A DNA stretch of 64,000 nt from Bathynomus jamesi (GCA_023014485.1 JAJOZX010003308.1:48501-112500); one strand, 5' to 3'. Shown: positions 1-11,384, counted from the first letter of the stretch. Notes: generated by a model not told the origin, from the sequence alone. Translations and numbers: made by a program.

Positions 1-2456
1 GCTCTTTTTTAATGTGGAAAGCTCCCCCGTAGGTCTTACCATAACCACAAGCATGCATAATTAAACTAGCATGATATTTGAGACATTAGCTGCCTTACTT
101 CATCAATGTTTCTTTTTTTCTATCAGGGTAAACAGCCTGTAGTTTTTCACTACTTGTAGCAAGAATTGTTTTTGATCTTCGTCATGTGTTAGTATTTTAT
201 ATATTATCATTAATTTTACTCTCTTTCCGCTATATCATTCACGACTTTCCACTGTTTGACAGATTTCTTAGCGGAGTTATACTCTTCATCATTATGCCAT
301 TCTTTAGCATCTTTGAGTAAAAATTTTGAACTAAATTCTGTTATTGTAAAGAATCTTTGAGTATTTGATGTGACAAAATCTTCTAATTTCTTCGTTGGAA
401 TAAGTGCAGGATCTAGAAAAGCCCGTTTTGCAGGAAGAGTTTCTGTTGTATTTTGCAAGGCCTTTACCATTTTGTTTTTTGTTTCAGTAGGCCACTTCAT
501 CATCATAAAAGGCCAAGGCTATCAGTTCTTCTGATAGGTACCAGAGGTGACCTAACAGTTTCTTAATAGCAACAGATGCAATTGTGTCATCTATTTGTTT
601 TAGACTACAAGATTCTGTAATAATTCCAGATCAAGACGAGGAGCGCAAGATGGCACAGGAGCTGTAAACCATGCCTTTACATATAACCGAGTAGCAAATA
701 GACAGATGTCTTTCAGTCCTTTTTTGTCTTTTACTGAAATTTGAATTGAGATTTGAACATAAAAATTTTTAATGATATATAATTTTGGCCATCCACCTAG
801 CCCGATGAAGTCCCGCTGGATGTTTAAATTGATTCCACCTTTGGTTCACCTCCAAAAAAATAATTCTTAACTGCAATAGTTCTAGAATCGTCTCTTGGTT
901 GGAAGTATCTAGTTGATTTGCTGCAAATGTAATTGTCATCTTTGATGTCATGAATATTTTCATAGATATCTGGATCTGATAATGCTGTTTCGTAGTTCTC
1001 CTTATTAATGCTTGACCATTTTTCTCTGAACTTCCTAAAAAGGACTATATCTGGGCCAGAAGATGGTGATAAAGACTTTGAAACAACAGCTTCCAGCATA
1101 ATTTAAAATATGTGGTGTCGACATGCCAGCCACAATAAATCGTTGTCGAATTTTTGTTCTAGAAGAATAGCTGCACCATTTTTAGGACCAGTATTGGCCG
1201 CCGTTGTATCGAAACACATGCATTTTATTTGTTCGCAGATGCCCCATTCAAGCGATGTCTGATACACAGCATTTGCTGTCAGGAGACCAGTACCTGAATC
1301 CAGTTTAGGCACACCAAGAACTTGATCAACGCCTTCTCCTGAAACCAATACGGGCAGACGGTCAACAATATGCATTCCTGTAATATCTTCAATTAATTTT
1401 CCATCCCAGTGAATTGTTAGGGGCACCTCTGGCTTGAATTCTTCTTTCAGGTTCTCTGCAATTTTCTTTCTATATTTTATCCTCTCTCTACGAATAGAAG
1501 AGTAGCTAACATTGTACTCGTCTGGATTTTTTCCTAGACTTTGAATTGTTGGCATTAAAACTAGAGACGCATTTCTGTCACTCAATTTTGCAACATCAAG
1601 ACTTCCTAATAATTTATCATCAAACAATTTTCTACGTTTGCCAACCTTACTTTTCCATGTTGAAGGTTGTGCAGCACAGAAACCAGATTCATCACTTTTA
1701 CTCTCCTCTGATTCTGATGATGTAATGGTGAGTATGACAGCCTCTTAATTCTTCTTTCTTTTGATCTCTTCTTCTGCTTTCCTTTTTTCATAACGTTGTT
1801 GCTTTTCTGCTGCTCTTTGCTCTTTTTTAGCAACAGCCTTATCAATGGTACTTTGTTTTTCTTAAGCAGCTGCCATTCCTTCAGTATTCCTTGAATTTTA
1901 TCTACTACATGTATTCTTTGTTTTGCTGGTATTCCTGCTTTTTTCCAAATTGCTAGCACATCATCCGCAGTAGAGCAGCATGATTCTCTAATGCCTTGCT
2001 TTTTAATATTTCTGTAGTGCATGAAGAGGGCTATCATTTCCTTCTCTGATGGTAATACGGATGTTTTTAGTACTGCAGAGGGCTGCCCAATTAGCCATAC
2101 TTCAGTTCTTTTCTTGTAGAACTTCTCCCAACTGAGCAACTAGGTGATGGTGAGTTAGGCCTAGCTTCCATAATCGATTAATTAGTATCAAAATTACGAG
2201 ATCCAAACAACAATTAAAAGCAAGCTAGTATATAAACCATTAATTAAAAATTCTGAAATATAAACAATTAAACATAAAATCATAAGTTGTAAAACAAACA
2301 AATTGAAAAAAAAGGGAAACTTTGACGCCTGGTAGCACATAGTAAATTTTATTTAAAATTCACCAAATTTGGCATACACTACTTTTTTGTCATAGGGAAC
2401 AAAAATACAGGTTGAACAATTAAAAAAAAAAATTTGATTTTTTTGAAATCACCCTA
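1..2456 (-). mobile_element. DNA-transposon-like element A, D-x-T-A-x-N-T-G family, truncated by window edge
   Basis: The right end is seen in CACCCTAA at 2450-2457, directly before a TA-rich tract. Read on the minus strand it begins TTAGGGTG and runs into A/T-rich sequence, which matches the right terminus of the element at 44183-47381 (TTAGGGTGCATCAATTTTG). The left end lies outside the window. The interior encodes a broken protein of the same type as that second element (next entry). A target duplication cannot be defined because both flanks are TA repeats. Transposon identity is inferred from shared ends plus shared protein motif. Confidence 0.6.
216..2139 (-). pseudogene. Transposase-like protein, D-T-T-A-x-N-T-G / C-R-H-H family, frameshifted
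   Basis: Four minus-strand segments in different frames (2139-1606, 1627-1103, 1099-824, 506-216) read as one decayed protein. The middle segment has HWDGKLIED near its centre, then a CFDTTAANTG motif and LLWLACRHHIF about 20 residues later. An Asp-containing D-x-A-x-N block followed by a C-x2-H block resembles the second catalytic block of hAT-like RNase H transposases, so I infer a distant DDE enzyme. The C-terminal segment resumes at LEAVVSKSL (1083) after a frameshift next to the C-R-H-H motif. The N-terminal segment is lysine-rich. At least three frameshifts make it non-functional. I recognise this as a family of large uncharacterised proteins seen in arthropods and cnidarians, but cannot name a superfamily. 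Confidence 0.6.
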
Positions 2457-2463
2457 ATTTATA

Positions 2464-2555
2464 TTATATATATATAATATATATATAAAATTTGTGTTTG
2501 TATATGTGTGTGTATATATGTGTGTGTGTATATATATATATGTGTGTATATATAT

Positions 2556-2626
<71 letters not shown>

Positions 2627-2787
2627 TATGTGTGTGTGTGTGTATATATATATCTATTAATACACACACAGGGTGTTTCAGGAGGAAAGGTCATTACTTC
2701 GGGAAGTGATAGTATCGGTCGTTGTGAGAAAAAAGTTCTATCTATTTATCTACTCGACTTTCTCTCTCTCTCATATATACATATATA

Positions 2788-2833
<46 letters not shown>
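2464..2833. repeat. (TA)n/(CA)n microsatellites
   Basis: Two blocks (2464-2660 and 2775-2833) of TA and TG/CA dinucleotides. Between them, at about 2669-2690, CAGGGTGTTTCAGGAGG looks like one end of an IS630/Tc1-type element, but no partner end was found. Tyr/Ile-rich frames here are translation of the repeat. Confidence 0.9.
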
Positions 2834-2834
<1 letters not shown>

Positions 2835-2916
2835 CGACATAATTGTTCGCAATTTCTGAGGCAGCACCCCATAACTGAAAGTCACGAGCCGCACTGAGGA
2901 GCCCATGAGAAATGAT

Positions 2917-3048
2917 AGGATGAATAGTTTAGCTCTGATGCATGTCCACTATGGGCGGAAGCTCGATGTGGATGTTTTGGTTGAGAAGTTTGCACGGCTC
3001 ACCCCAAGAAGGATGGAGCTTGTTGATATTATCAGTGACAAACATTAG
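2917..3048 (+). pseudogene. hAT transposase C-terminal fragment
   Basis: The frame reads RMNSLALMHVHYGRKLDVD and continues to a stop at 3046-3048. The pattern N-S-L-A-L-M-H-V-H-Y followed by a short helix with P-R-R-M is typical of the extreme C-terminus of hAT-derived transposases. Nothing recognisable precedes it, and it abuts the truncated mariner copy at 3165. It is a small relic. Confidence 0.55.
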
Positions 3049-3164
3049 AAAGGATTTATTTTGTAAAATAAATATTTTGAAGTAAATAACGAATCATGTT
3101 TTCTTTTACATTTTGGTATGCATTTAATGAAATGGCACTAGTCAAATTATGGGTCTGGATCCTG

Positions 3165-3868
3165 GCCTGCAGAGGGGGCCATTTTGAACCTTTTCTTCCG
3201 TGGGGAGTCTGCGTGATGACACTCCATGGATTGGCGTTTTGTTTCAGGTTCAAAGTGGTGTACCAAGTCTCATCCCCAGTCTCATCCTCAGAACAAACCG
3301 TGAACACACTTCTGAGTATCCCAATTCGTGAATTATCGTATTCTCACTTTCTTCACTAATTCCAAGCTCCAGCGATAGCTCCTTGTATGTGATGCGCCGA
3401 TTTGATCGAATGATGCTGTTAGCACGTTGCACAGTGTGAGATATCACAGCCGATGCCGGGCGACTGCTGCGTGGCTCATCATCGAGGCTGGCTCTACCTC
3501 TCTTCGATGATCTCACACGTTTAGACCAGCGTCCAACTGTGCTTCGATCAACAACAGCATCTCCGTAAACGTTTTGTAGACGTTTGTGAATATTTCTAAC
3601 TGTTTACTTCTCTGCGGCTAAGAACTCGATAACAGCTCTGTTTATGACGCATATTAATGTCAGACACCATTTTCGAAACTGCGTTAACCATCGGTTTTAT
3701 ACAAGGGCGTTTAAAAGTGGTTTTAAACAATGAGGGGAGGTTCAAACTTGAAAAATCCGGTTATGTGAAGCGCAGAAAGTTCAAACTTACTGCCTAAAAG
3801 ACATTTCAGCCCCATGGCCTATTATTTAGCTAAGGAAAAAGGGTGTGGAAAAATATATTGAGTGCCCC
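3165..3868 (-). mobile_element. mariner copy A, C-terminal part deleted
   Basis: Same family as the complete copy at 16408-17682. It keeps the minus-strand 5' half: the terminal repeat (GGGGCACTCAATATA read on the minus strand from 3868), the leader and the N-terminal helix-turn-helix region (RSNRRITYKELSLELGISEE). It breaks off at about 3165, just after the first catalytic region. TA follows at 3869-3870. The reading frame has stops and frameshifts. It sits immediately upstream of cassette 1 on the plus strand. Confidence 0.8.
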
Positions 3869-3889
3869 TAGTACATTCATTCACCTCCT

Positions 3890-4530
3890 TCCTGTGAAAG
3901 CTTTTATCACATTCACGACTTCCTTGTCTTGCTTAACTCTGCCTTCCATTTCCAATGTAACTGTATCTCTTTTGTCAATCAAACACCCAAAATATTCATA
4001 TTGTTTTACAATTTTTGCATTTTCTTCGTTCATCGAACAAACCTTTCATTCTCTGACATCAAAAAAGAACCAGTCACTCAACTCACCCTTAATTCTTACA
4101 CAAGAACTACTAGTCACATAAACATTTATTATTGCTTTTAATAACTTACCAATGACACCATACATCTTAAGTACTTGCCACAATGTACATCTATTTATTT
4201 TATCATATATCTATTCTCCAAATCCATAAATGACATACGAGTATACACCGTTATCTTCTTATAACTTAATTCCTTATTTTTGATACTTGAGCAACCCCTC
4301 CTCTGACATTCCTAAAGCCGCGTTGTTCATCCTCCACCTTATAATCTGTAATCCTTTTTACTTTCAACTTTATTCTTATACATTGGTACAATTATAACTT
4401 TTGTCCAATCACCTGAAACACATTCAACTTTCCCACGCTTGTTGAAATATCTTCCACAGCTACTCTAGCACCATTCTACCTCCACATTCAATCACCTCAC
4501 AACACAGTTTATGAATTTATGCTGATTTTC
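3890..4530 (-). pseudogene. LINE reverse-transcriptase remnant in cassette 1
   Basis: Minus-strand frames contain pieces resembling non-LTR reverse transcriptase: WTKVIIVPMYKNK, then a region ending SFMDLEN (compare the K-A-I-I-V-P-x-Y-K and A-F-M-D-L-E-K-A-Y-D-R motifs), and further down IVKQYEYFGCLIDKR (compare F-x-Y-L-G). Many stops and frameshifts. The equivalent remnant occurs in cassettes 2 (about 15000-15640), 3 (about 17720-18380) and partly 4 (19155-19410), so it was present before the duplication. LINE clade not assigned. Confidence 0.5.
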
Positions 4531-4596
4531 CTATCTTAAGCTTGGCTTGTATAATACTTGTTCAACTTCCTTTCATTTGCTGTCTTCCATATGCTG

Positions 4597-4626
4597 GTAT
4601 TATTATTATTATTGTTATTATTATTA

Positions 4627-4667
<41 letters not shown>
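4597..4667. repeat. (ATT)n microsatellite
   Basis: Trinucleotide TAT/ATT run inside cassette 1. Shorter homologous runs occur at 15677-15718, 18397-18412 and 19488-19565, so repeat length varies between the cassettes. Confidence 0.95.
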
Positions 4668-4670
<3 letters not shown>

Positions 4671-4850
4671 TCTAAGAATGTAGTACTATTCCAAATTGAA
4701 CTGAAAATATCTAAAAATTTTAAATAATTTATTTTAAATAATGTGATAGTCTGTTATGAAAATAGGCCTCACTTTTTTTTTGAAAGAAGTATCATTCTCT
4801 AGAAATGGTATTTTCACAGTAAGTGGAATAAAATAATCAGACCTAACAGG

Positions 4851-5189
4851 TTAGGTCAGGTTAACATATGTCTTATTGGGAGTTAAGTTAAGTTCCAACG
4901 ATTTGGCTCGTTCAGCCTCTTTTATGTGAAGAATTGAGACCCAGTTTGTTGTGTTATCTTGAGGCGAATCATACCGCAGCATCAGAGAAGTTTCAAAACA
5001 TGTTTCAGACGATTTACTTCGACTGACTCCTTTTTGATTCAAACCATTTTTTTAGAAAGTCTAAAACAAAAAAAAAAAAATACTTACCTTGGTGTTGCAT
5101 TCTGGATTCCAAAGACTCGTAGAGAGTATTCGCTAGCACATATTCACTATCCGTCCGTTCTCTTTCGTTTCCTTCTTGCGATTCCTCCT
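4851..5189 (-). pseudogene. Terminal cytoplasmic exon copy 1 (frameshifted)
   Basis: A conserved acceptor (polypyrimidine then TTCAG, exon starting at 5189) opens a frame with TDSEYVLANTLYESLESRM. The phase (two bases completing a codon) matches exon 8 of the host gene. A 27-base GT...AG segment (5061-5087) follows, in frame when read through. Compared with the exon at 19813-20069 two bases are missing near 5030, so the frame ends early (…FESKRSQSK, stop); the original tail (SKSSETCFETSLMLRYDSP…) continues in another frame to 4851. It is either a dead copy or an exon giving a shorter tail. Assignment rests on sequence similarity to exon 8 and on shared splice phase. Confidence 0.65.
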
Positions 5190-5360
5190 CTGAACGCAGT
5201 AAAAATAGAAATTGTAAAATTTGTATTAAAGTGTCTCAAATGATGAGCACATGTAAGATAAATTTTTAACTTTTGACAGTGAATAGCATGCCAAAAAATC
5301 GCCCTGACCGATATATCAGTGGTGACACCAATACACCTTCATGTAGAACTTTTGCTATCT

Positions 5361-6501
5361 CCGAGAGCCACTCAATATAGTTGACCCACCTTTTTTTTCT
5401 TCCCAAGTTTCCTTGTAAGTTCTAGAAATTTTGTACATAAGTAGTTACATACTTTTTTTACAATTTTTTATTTTTCCACATAGTCTCCATCCTTTTCAAC
5501 GGCTTTTCCCCACCTCGAAACAAGGGCCTTTATTCCTTGCTGGTAAAAATCCGCTGGGTTCCGCTGGAGCCACCTCTTAATCTCCTCAACAACCTCATCG
5601 TCACTCTCAAACTTTCTTCCACGAATAGCATCCTTCATTGGCCCAAATAAATGGAAGTCTGAAGGTGCCAGATCCAGGCTGTATGGAGGGTGGGGTAAAA
5701 CAGTTAAGCGCATTTTTGTGATGGCCTCTCTTGTTTGCAAACTGTTGTGTGGTCTTGCCTTATCGTGCAAAGGAAGGACGTCTTCCAGTTTTCTCTCCGG
5801 TCGAACTCGCTTTATACGTCTCTGAAGTCTCTGTAGGGTAGCAGTATATGCCTCTGAGTTGATTGTTTGTCTTTTCTTCATAATGTCCACCAGAATCACC
5901 CCTTTCATGTCCCAGAAGATGGTGGCCATAACCTTTCCTGAAGAGGGAGCCATTTTGAACCTTTTCTTGCGTGGGGAGTCTGCCTGATGCCACTCCATGG
6001 ATTGGCGTTTTGTTTCAGGTTCAAAGTAGTGTACCGAAGTCTCATCCCCAGTCTCATCCCCAGTCTCATCCCCAGACCAAACCGTGAACACACTTTTGAG
6101 TATCCCAATTGGTGAATTATCGTATTCACACTTTCTTCACTAATTCCAAGCTCCAGTGATAGCTCTTTGTATGTGATGCGCCGATTTGATCGAATGATGC
6201 TGTTAGCAAGTTGCACAGTGTGAGATGTCACAGCCGATGCCGGGCGACTGCTGCGTGGCTCATCATCGAGGATGGCCCTACCTCTCTTCGATGAATTCAC
6301 ACGTTTAGACCAGCGTCCAACTGTGCTTCGATCAGCAACAGCATCTTCGTAAACGTTTTGTAGACGTTTGTGAATATTTCTAACTGTTTCCTTCTCTGCG
6401 ATTAAGAACTCGATAACAGCTGTGTTTATGACGCACATTACTGTCAGACACCATTTTCGAAACTGCGTTAACCATCGGTTTTATACAAGGGCGTTTAAAA
6501 G
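5361..6501 (-). mobile_element. mariner copy B, cut at its 5' end by a hAT insertion
   Basis: Starts with the mariner terminal repeat (CCACTCAATATAGTTGACC at about 5368), carries almost the whole transposase gene and leader, and stops at 6501 where the hAT element at 6502 begins. The remaining ~280 bases of the 5' end seen in copies A and D are absent. Confidence 0.85.
5468..6454 (-). pseudogene. mariner transposase (DD34D), copy B
   Basis: Starts at the ATG at 6454 (MVSDSNVRHK), with helix-turn-helix segments (RNIHKRLQNVYEDAV; RRITYKELSLELGISEE), then catalytic motifs: GDET (first Asp), LHDKARPHN (second) and SLDLAPSDFHLFG (third), with 34 residues between the second and third Asp, as in the mariner family. 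The C-terminus ends RWGKAVEKDGDYVEK. Length is as expected for mariner (about 340 residues). A frameshift and a triplicated 12-base repeat (GDET-GDET-GDET, 6040-6075) lie right at the first catalytic Asp. The usual N of H-D-N-A-R-P-H is K here, and W after GDET is S. Inactive. Confidence 0.85.
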
Positions 6502-9327
6502 TAGGATGCACCGGATATGAATTTTTGATATCCAGCTGGATATCGGATATGCCGCATATGGCCATATCTATCCGGCCGGATATATATTATTAGGTACTGC
6601 ATTATTTTTACACTCATATTGCTATGTTTTGTTTTGCATTGGGGGCAAGCGCCCCCCAAATATAAGATAAATAATAATTTAAGTATATTCAGATGTTTAA
6701 TTGTTTTTTTCTCTTTCAGGTTCTTCTGTTTTATTAAACTATTAAGTATTAATCATGAAAAGTTTTGTGTGGTCACTGTATACAATAAATGATCCTAGCG
6801 ATATCAATGCAAAGTGTAATATTTGCCAAAAGATTATCAAACGTGGGACGGAGAAAGGTGGCCAACAGCCTTTTTGCACAACACCTCGTCATAATCATTT
6901 GAAGATTAATCACCCAAAAGAGTATACTGAAGCCAAAAACGAAAATGACAAAAAAAGAATAGCTGCGACTAAATCAAAGGAAATAGGCATAGATAGAATA
7001 CGGGCTAGACCATCAACTCTGAAAGAAAAGAAAATGGACCAAAGTAAGCAGATCTCAATAGAGGAAAGCTTTTCATCTAAAAAAATATGGGACATCAATG
7101 ACTCCAGGTCTGTGATGATTCACCGTAAAATTGGCATGATGATGGCTTTGGACAACCAGCCATTTAGTTTAGTTGAAGATGATGGTTTTATTGATCTAAT
7201 TGCCTACCTCCAACCCAGATATCTCTTACCGAGCAGAAGGTACTTCTCTGATACTATAATTCCTCGTCTTTATAATGAGTTCAAGTCTAAAATTGCTCAG
7301 AAGCTGGAAGAAGTGAAGCATGTCAGCTTTTCTTCAGATATATAGACATGCACAACGTCTCAAGAAAGTTTTATATCACTATCGGGTCACTGGATAGGTA
7401 AAGATTTTGAAAGATACGATGCTATGCTACATGCTTCTCATTTCTCAGGGTCGCATACTGGCAAGAATATATCTGAAAAGTTTCGCTCTATGTGGGATAG
7501 TTGTGATTTTGATGCAAATAAGAGGAATTTATTTGTGAGGGATGGACCTAGTAATATGGCTCTTGGTAGTGACCTGGCTGAAATACCTTCAATACACTGC
7601 AGCATTCATTTACTCCAACTGGTTATTAGTGGCTCAATTATGGTTCAGAGGAGTGTAATTGATATCCTTGCAAAAAGTCGCCGCCTTGCAACTCACTTTA
7701 ATCATTCTCCTTTGGCCTGTAACAATTTCAAACACATTCAAGCGCAGCAAAATCTTGAGCCCTCCTATTGGTTCAACATGTCCCAACACGTTGGAACAGT
7801 GCATATTTGATGCTAGAAAGATTATATAAATTAAAAATTCCAGTGCAACTGTATTTGGCTGATCGTAGTGAATTACCTACCATCACATCCTTCGAGTGGA
7901 CACTGATACGAAATCTCCTTAAAATATTAAACCCATTCTTCCAATTAACTCAGGAAATGGGTTCGGAAAAATCAACTTTGTCTTCCGTAATTCCAAGCAT
8001 TTGTATTTTACAAAGATTTCTTTCAAAGATTGGTCATGATGACCAAGGTATTCAAACGACAAAGAGAGAACTCCTGACTTTTCTTCGAGCGCGTTTCTTG
8101 TCGGAGAGTAGTGATGGGAAGTCTTTGAACATAATGAAAAACAGGGCTTATGTGACTGCGACTGCAATAGATCCGCGGTATAAGTTATCTTTCTTTCAAC
8201 AAGATCAAAAAGAGCAGGCTAAATCCTGGCTGATTGAAGAAGTCATAGGTATTGAAAATGACGAAGGTGGTAATGATTCTAATGAAAATGAAAGTGAAGG
8301 TAATGAAAGTGGAAGCGAAAGAAGCTCAAATTCCAGTTCTCCTATGCGAAAGAGGAAAGACAAAGAGGACATTCTTGAAGCGTGTTTTATGGAGATCACA
8401 AAAGGAGAGCAATCTGGGAAAGTAAGTTACAAGAGAAGAAAGGTTGAAAAAAAGACTGCTCCTGTTCTACTGATTGCAGGGGAGTTAGACCGATATGCAT
8501 CTGAACCTCTTCTAGATAGGAAACGCTGTCCAGTTCAAATTTGGAAGCAGGAGAACCGATTTCCTCTCCTTAAAACTATTGTTTCAAAGCTTCTCTGCAC
8601 ACCCGCATCCTCTGTATTTTCAGAGAATATTTTCTGAATATTGAAACATCTATGAAGCAAGGCGATCCCGAAAAGAGGAGAAATGCTCTTGTTTCTGCAC
8701 CACAACGGAAAAAAGTTCTAAATCACTCTTGTTGAGTTTTTTTTTATTCTGAAGACCTCCAGGCTGAATGGCAGCATCTGACCTACGCAATACTGCCCTC
8801 CATTCATTGATTTCATTCCAGGCATTTTATATTGTATTCAATGTATTGTTTTACATTTGTCAAGCTTGTAATGTTTTGTATTGTTTTGAAAATAAAGGAA
8901 AAAAGGAGAAAAAAGAATGGAAAGCAAGTGCAGGGGTCTAGCAATATTTTACTCTTTTAAAAAAATTTAACGCCTAGACGTTTTTATAAAAAGCTCTGAT
9001 TATATTAATAGAACTGTAATCGTTAAGGATGGACTGATGTTATATTTATTCTTGTCATCAGTATTGTGTTGATTTAATATAAAAAGTGTTGCTGGACTGG
9101 TTTAGGGGTGGGCCCTGGAGGGCTTTCCATTTTTTTTGTATATAAAATACTATTTGTAATGTGTTATCATCATATTATGGCAGATTTTCATACAGGTGTT
9201 AATTTTCTAATGTCTTGGCCTATACCCGGCATATCCTGCCGGATATGACCCATATCCTGCCGGATACAGGATATTTCGCAATATCCGGCCGAATATCCGA
9301 CCGGATATCATATCCGGTGCACCCCTA
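6502..9327 (+). mobile_element. hAT element with BED-type transposase
   Basis: Ends are TAGGATGCACCGGATAT at 6502 and, inverted, TAGGGGTGCACCGGATAT at 9327, with subterminal GGATATC/GATATCC palindromes at both sides (6520-6590, 9225-9320), as usual for hAT elements. One transposase gene lies inside. The bases flanking the two ends (tttaaaag and atttgtaa) do not match, so no target duplication is visible. The left flank is mariner and the right flank is LINE, which suggests a rearrangement after insertion. Confidence 0.85.
6755..8730 (+). pseudogene. hAT transposase, ZBED-like, degenerate
   Basis: The ATG at 6755 follows an AG-rich junction. Residues 1-60 look like a BED zinc finger (W..Y....D....KCNICQKII, then HNHLKINHPKEY, giving C-x2-C…H-x5-H). 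A long middle section with the hAT catalytic core runs across three frames: 6755-7345 ends in a TAG (after FSSDI), 7424-7810 carries LFVRDGPSNMALG and IHCSIHLLQLVI (the D…C-x3-H block), and 7768-8637 has TRWNSAYLMLERL, AIDPRYKLSFF and the C-terminal dimerisation motif (LDRKRCPVQIWKQ…CTPASSVFSENIF). Two frame changes and two stops inactivate it. The downstream frame recovers LFLHHNGKK at about 8685. Confidence 0.85.
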
Positions 9328-9400
9328 ATTTGTAACTGATCAGGTAGATAATGGAAATGTAGAAATTGTAGATGTTATTTATTTGGATTTTAGTAAAGCA
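9328..9400 (+). pseudogene. LINE reverse-transcriptase fragment, 5' piece
   Basis: Reads DNGNVEIVDVIYLDFSKA, the catalytic A block region of a non-LTR reverse transcriptase (Y-x-D-F-x-K-A-F-D). The frame stops dead at a Helitron end and resumes at 12176 with FDKVPHKRL. See the 12176-13290 entry. Confidence 0.8.
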
Positions 9401-9835
9401 CTGGCAAAAGGTCGGCGCTACGCACCGATTTTGCTCGATCTGCGGTGCTTTGGCTGGATTGTGGGCCTACGGCGTATTTTATTTTGAACATCAGTAACCC
9501 TTTATCTGGATATCATTCCTATTCCTATCACCTTGGGCCTCAGTAATTGGGGTGCCTGCGGCCTTCCAGTTATTGGCAAACCAATTATTCATTCAATAAA
9601 ACTACAGAAAAGAACGCAGCCATGAAAATCTAAAGCTTCACAAATCTTAATACAATGAGCTCGGATTTGAAACTTAAGATTTTCATGACTGCTTTCATTT
9701 TTATAGATTTAGTGACCAAATAACTGAACCGACAGTAATTGGGGGCCCTGCGGCCCGCCAAATCATAGTTTTCATCGTTTCGAGTGCATCAATAGCGTTG
9801 CCGGGGTGGATGTTGAACGCTATATATATATATAT

Positions 9836-10190
9836 GCCAGTTAGGTAAACTAAATGCCCGGTTAGGTTAATTGAATGCCCAGTTAGGTCAACTGAATGCC
9901 CGATTAGGTTAATTAAATGGCTGGTTAGGTCAACTGAATGCCCGATTAGGTTAATTAAATAGCCGGTTAGGTCAACTGAATGCCCGATTAGATTAATTGA
10001 ATGCCCGGGTACGTTAATTGAATGCCCGGTTAGGTTAATTGTACACCCTTGACGATTGGTTAGGTTAAGTCATGATATTTTCGTTAAAGCCAACGAAAAT
10101 ATCACGACTTAACCTAACCAATCGTCAAGGGCGTACAGATGACCTAACCTGGCATTCAATGAACCTAACCGGGTATTCAATAATTTTACC
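9836..10190. repeat. TTAGGT..ATGCCCGG minisatellite ending in a long hairpin
   Basis: About eight units of ~23 bases of the form GGTTAGGT(T/C)AA(T/C)TGAATGCCC from 9836 to 10037. They are followed by an inverted repeat: arms 10041-10085 and 10092-10136 (GTACACCCTTGACGATTGG…) with a 6 base loop, then inverted units to 10190. The same module is found at 24975-25215, 34750-36370, 40340-40450, 40750-40855 and 48300-48395. Confidence 0.9.
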
Positions 10191-10348
10191 ATAGGTTTCG
10201 TAATGAACTTGATGACGTCATTTAATGTTTTAAAATTAATTATTTAATTTATTAACACCCACGTGCACAACCTCGGGACCTAATCAATATGTGTGTGAAG
10301 TTTCATGTTTGTAACTGCTTCCATTTTGGAGTTATGGCTGATGGCTGG

Positions 10349-10350
<2 letters not shown>

Positions 10351-10382
<32 letters not shown>

Positions 10383-10405
10383 TTTTTATTATTATTATTA
10401 TTATA
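10351..10405. repeat. (CA)n and (ATT)n microsatellites
   Basis: A run of about 14 CA units followed by TTATTATTATT, inside Helitron H1. Confidence 0.95.
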
Positions 10406-11350
10406 GATAAACAATAGACTGGTACAAATTTATAACCGAAAGACTTCCGAAAATCAACAATTTTTGATAAAGAAAAGGGGAAAATTGGTTTTGTAGGCTT
10501 AGGGGGTCCGAAATTTTCATAAAATGGAAAATAATTGCTATTTTCTTACTTACAGCGACAGGCATAATGATATTAGGATACCTAATAGAAATTTTGTAAT
10601 ATTTTAAAGTGGGGAAAATAAATAATTTTCTAAAAATGATCTTCAACTATAAAAGCGCATCTAATCAGATAACTTAATTAACGTATTTCTATGACAACTA
10701 AAAAATAGAATGATAAATCAATATCCTTCAAATTGTTTGTGTATACGTAAAATTATTTGTACAAAAGCCACAGTAATAAAACGCACAAAAGTCACGGTAA
10801 ATAATTTCGAGTGTGGCTCATTTAACTTTAAACTCGTGTTTATTTAAATTGCCCGTTTTAGTTATGTAATTTTTTGTATTGAATCGATAAAGAAATCTTT
10901 TGTGATTTTTTGTATTGAATCGATAAAGAAATCTTTTGTGAATCGAAAAATGTTAAAATTATAACAAATATCAAAATATTTTGTATAAAAATCATTGAAT
11001 TTTAAAAATGCATGTTTGTTTTTAGTTTTTTGCAAAAGTTCTTTATGAATTTTAAAAATATATACTTTTTTAAATTGAATCGATAAATAAATCTTTTGTG
11101 AATCGAATGATATTAAATGTTTAGTAAATATTGACTTATTTTGTGCCAAAATTATGATTAAAAATGAAAAATTAAAAAAATGCGTGTACAGGCATGGGAA
11201 GAACTGTACCCCTAAAAGGGGGGGAAGGACTTATGTCAGGGAATTTTTTTTTAGCATGGGCACTGCACAATAAAAAGAGGCATCGAATGGTGAAAACCGC
11301 ATTGTTCTACACCAATTGTAGCAACCTGTAGGTGTGCGCAAAAAAACTGT

Positions 11351-11381
<31 letters not shown>

Positions 11382-11384
11382 CTA

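Larger units (their letters stand above)
3871..5360 (-). repeat. Duplicated terminal-exon cassette 1
   Basis: A unit of about 1.5 kb that recurs at 14962-16405, 17685-19150 and, more diverged, 19151-20130. Each unit contains, in plus-strand order, a decayed LINE stretch, an (ATT)n tract (lost or reduced in some) and a minus-strand coding exon. Mariner copies with GGGCACTCAATATA ends lie on both sides of cassette 1. Confidence 0.85.

Noticed and set aside
2454..2709. Tyr/Ile/His-rich open frames on both strands
   Set aside because: Pure translation of (TA)n/(CA)n microsatellites; the same holds for frames at 31319-31609, 51345-51576, 60722-60910 and 63655-63882.
2669..2774. Another complete IS630-type element starting CAGGGTGTTTCAGGAGG
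   Set aside because: No inverted partner end within the following kilobases and no transposase piece; only a solo end.
9836..10190. CRISPR array
   Set aside because: Units are contiguous without unique spacers, in a eukaryotic Helitron; no cas genes anywhere.
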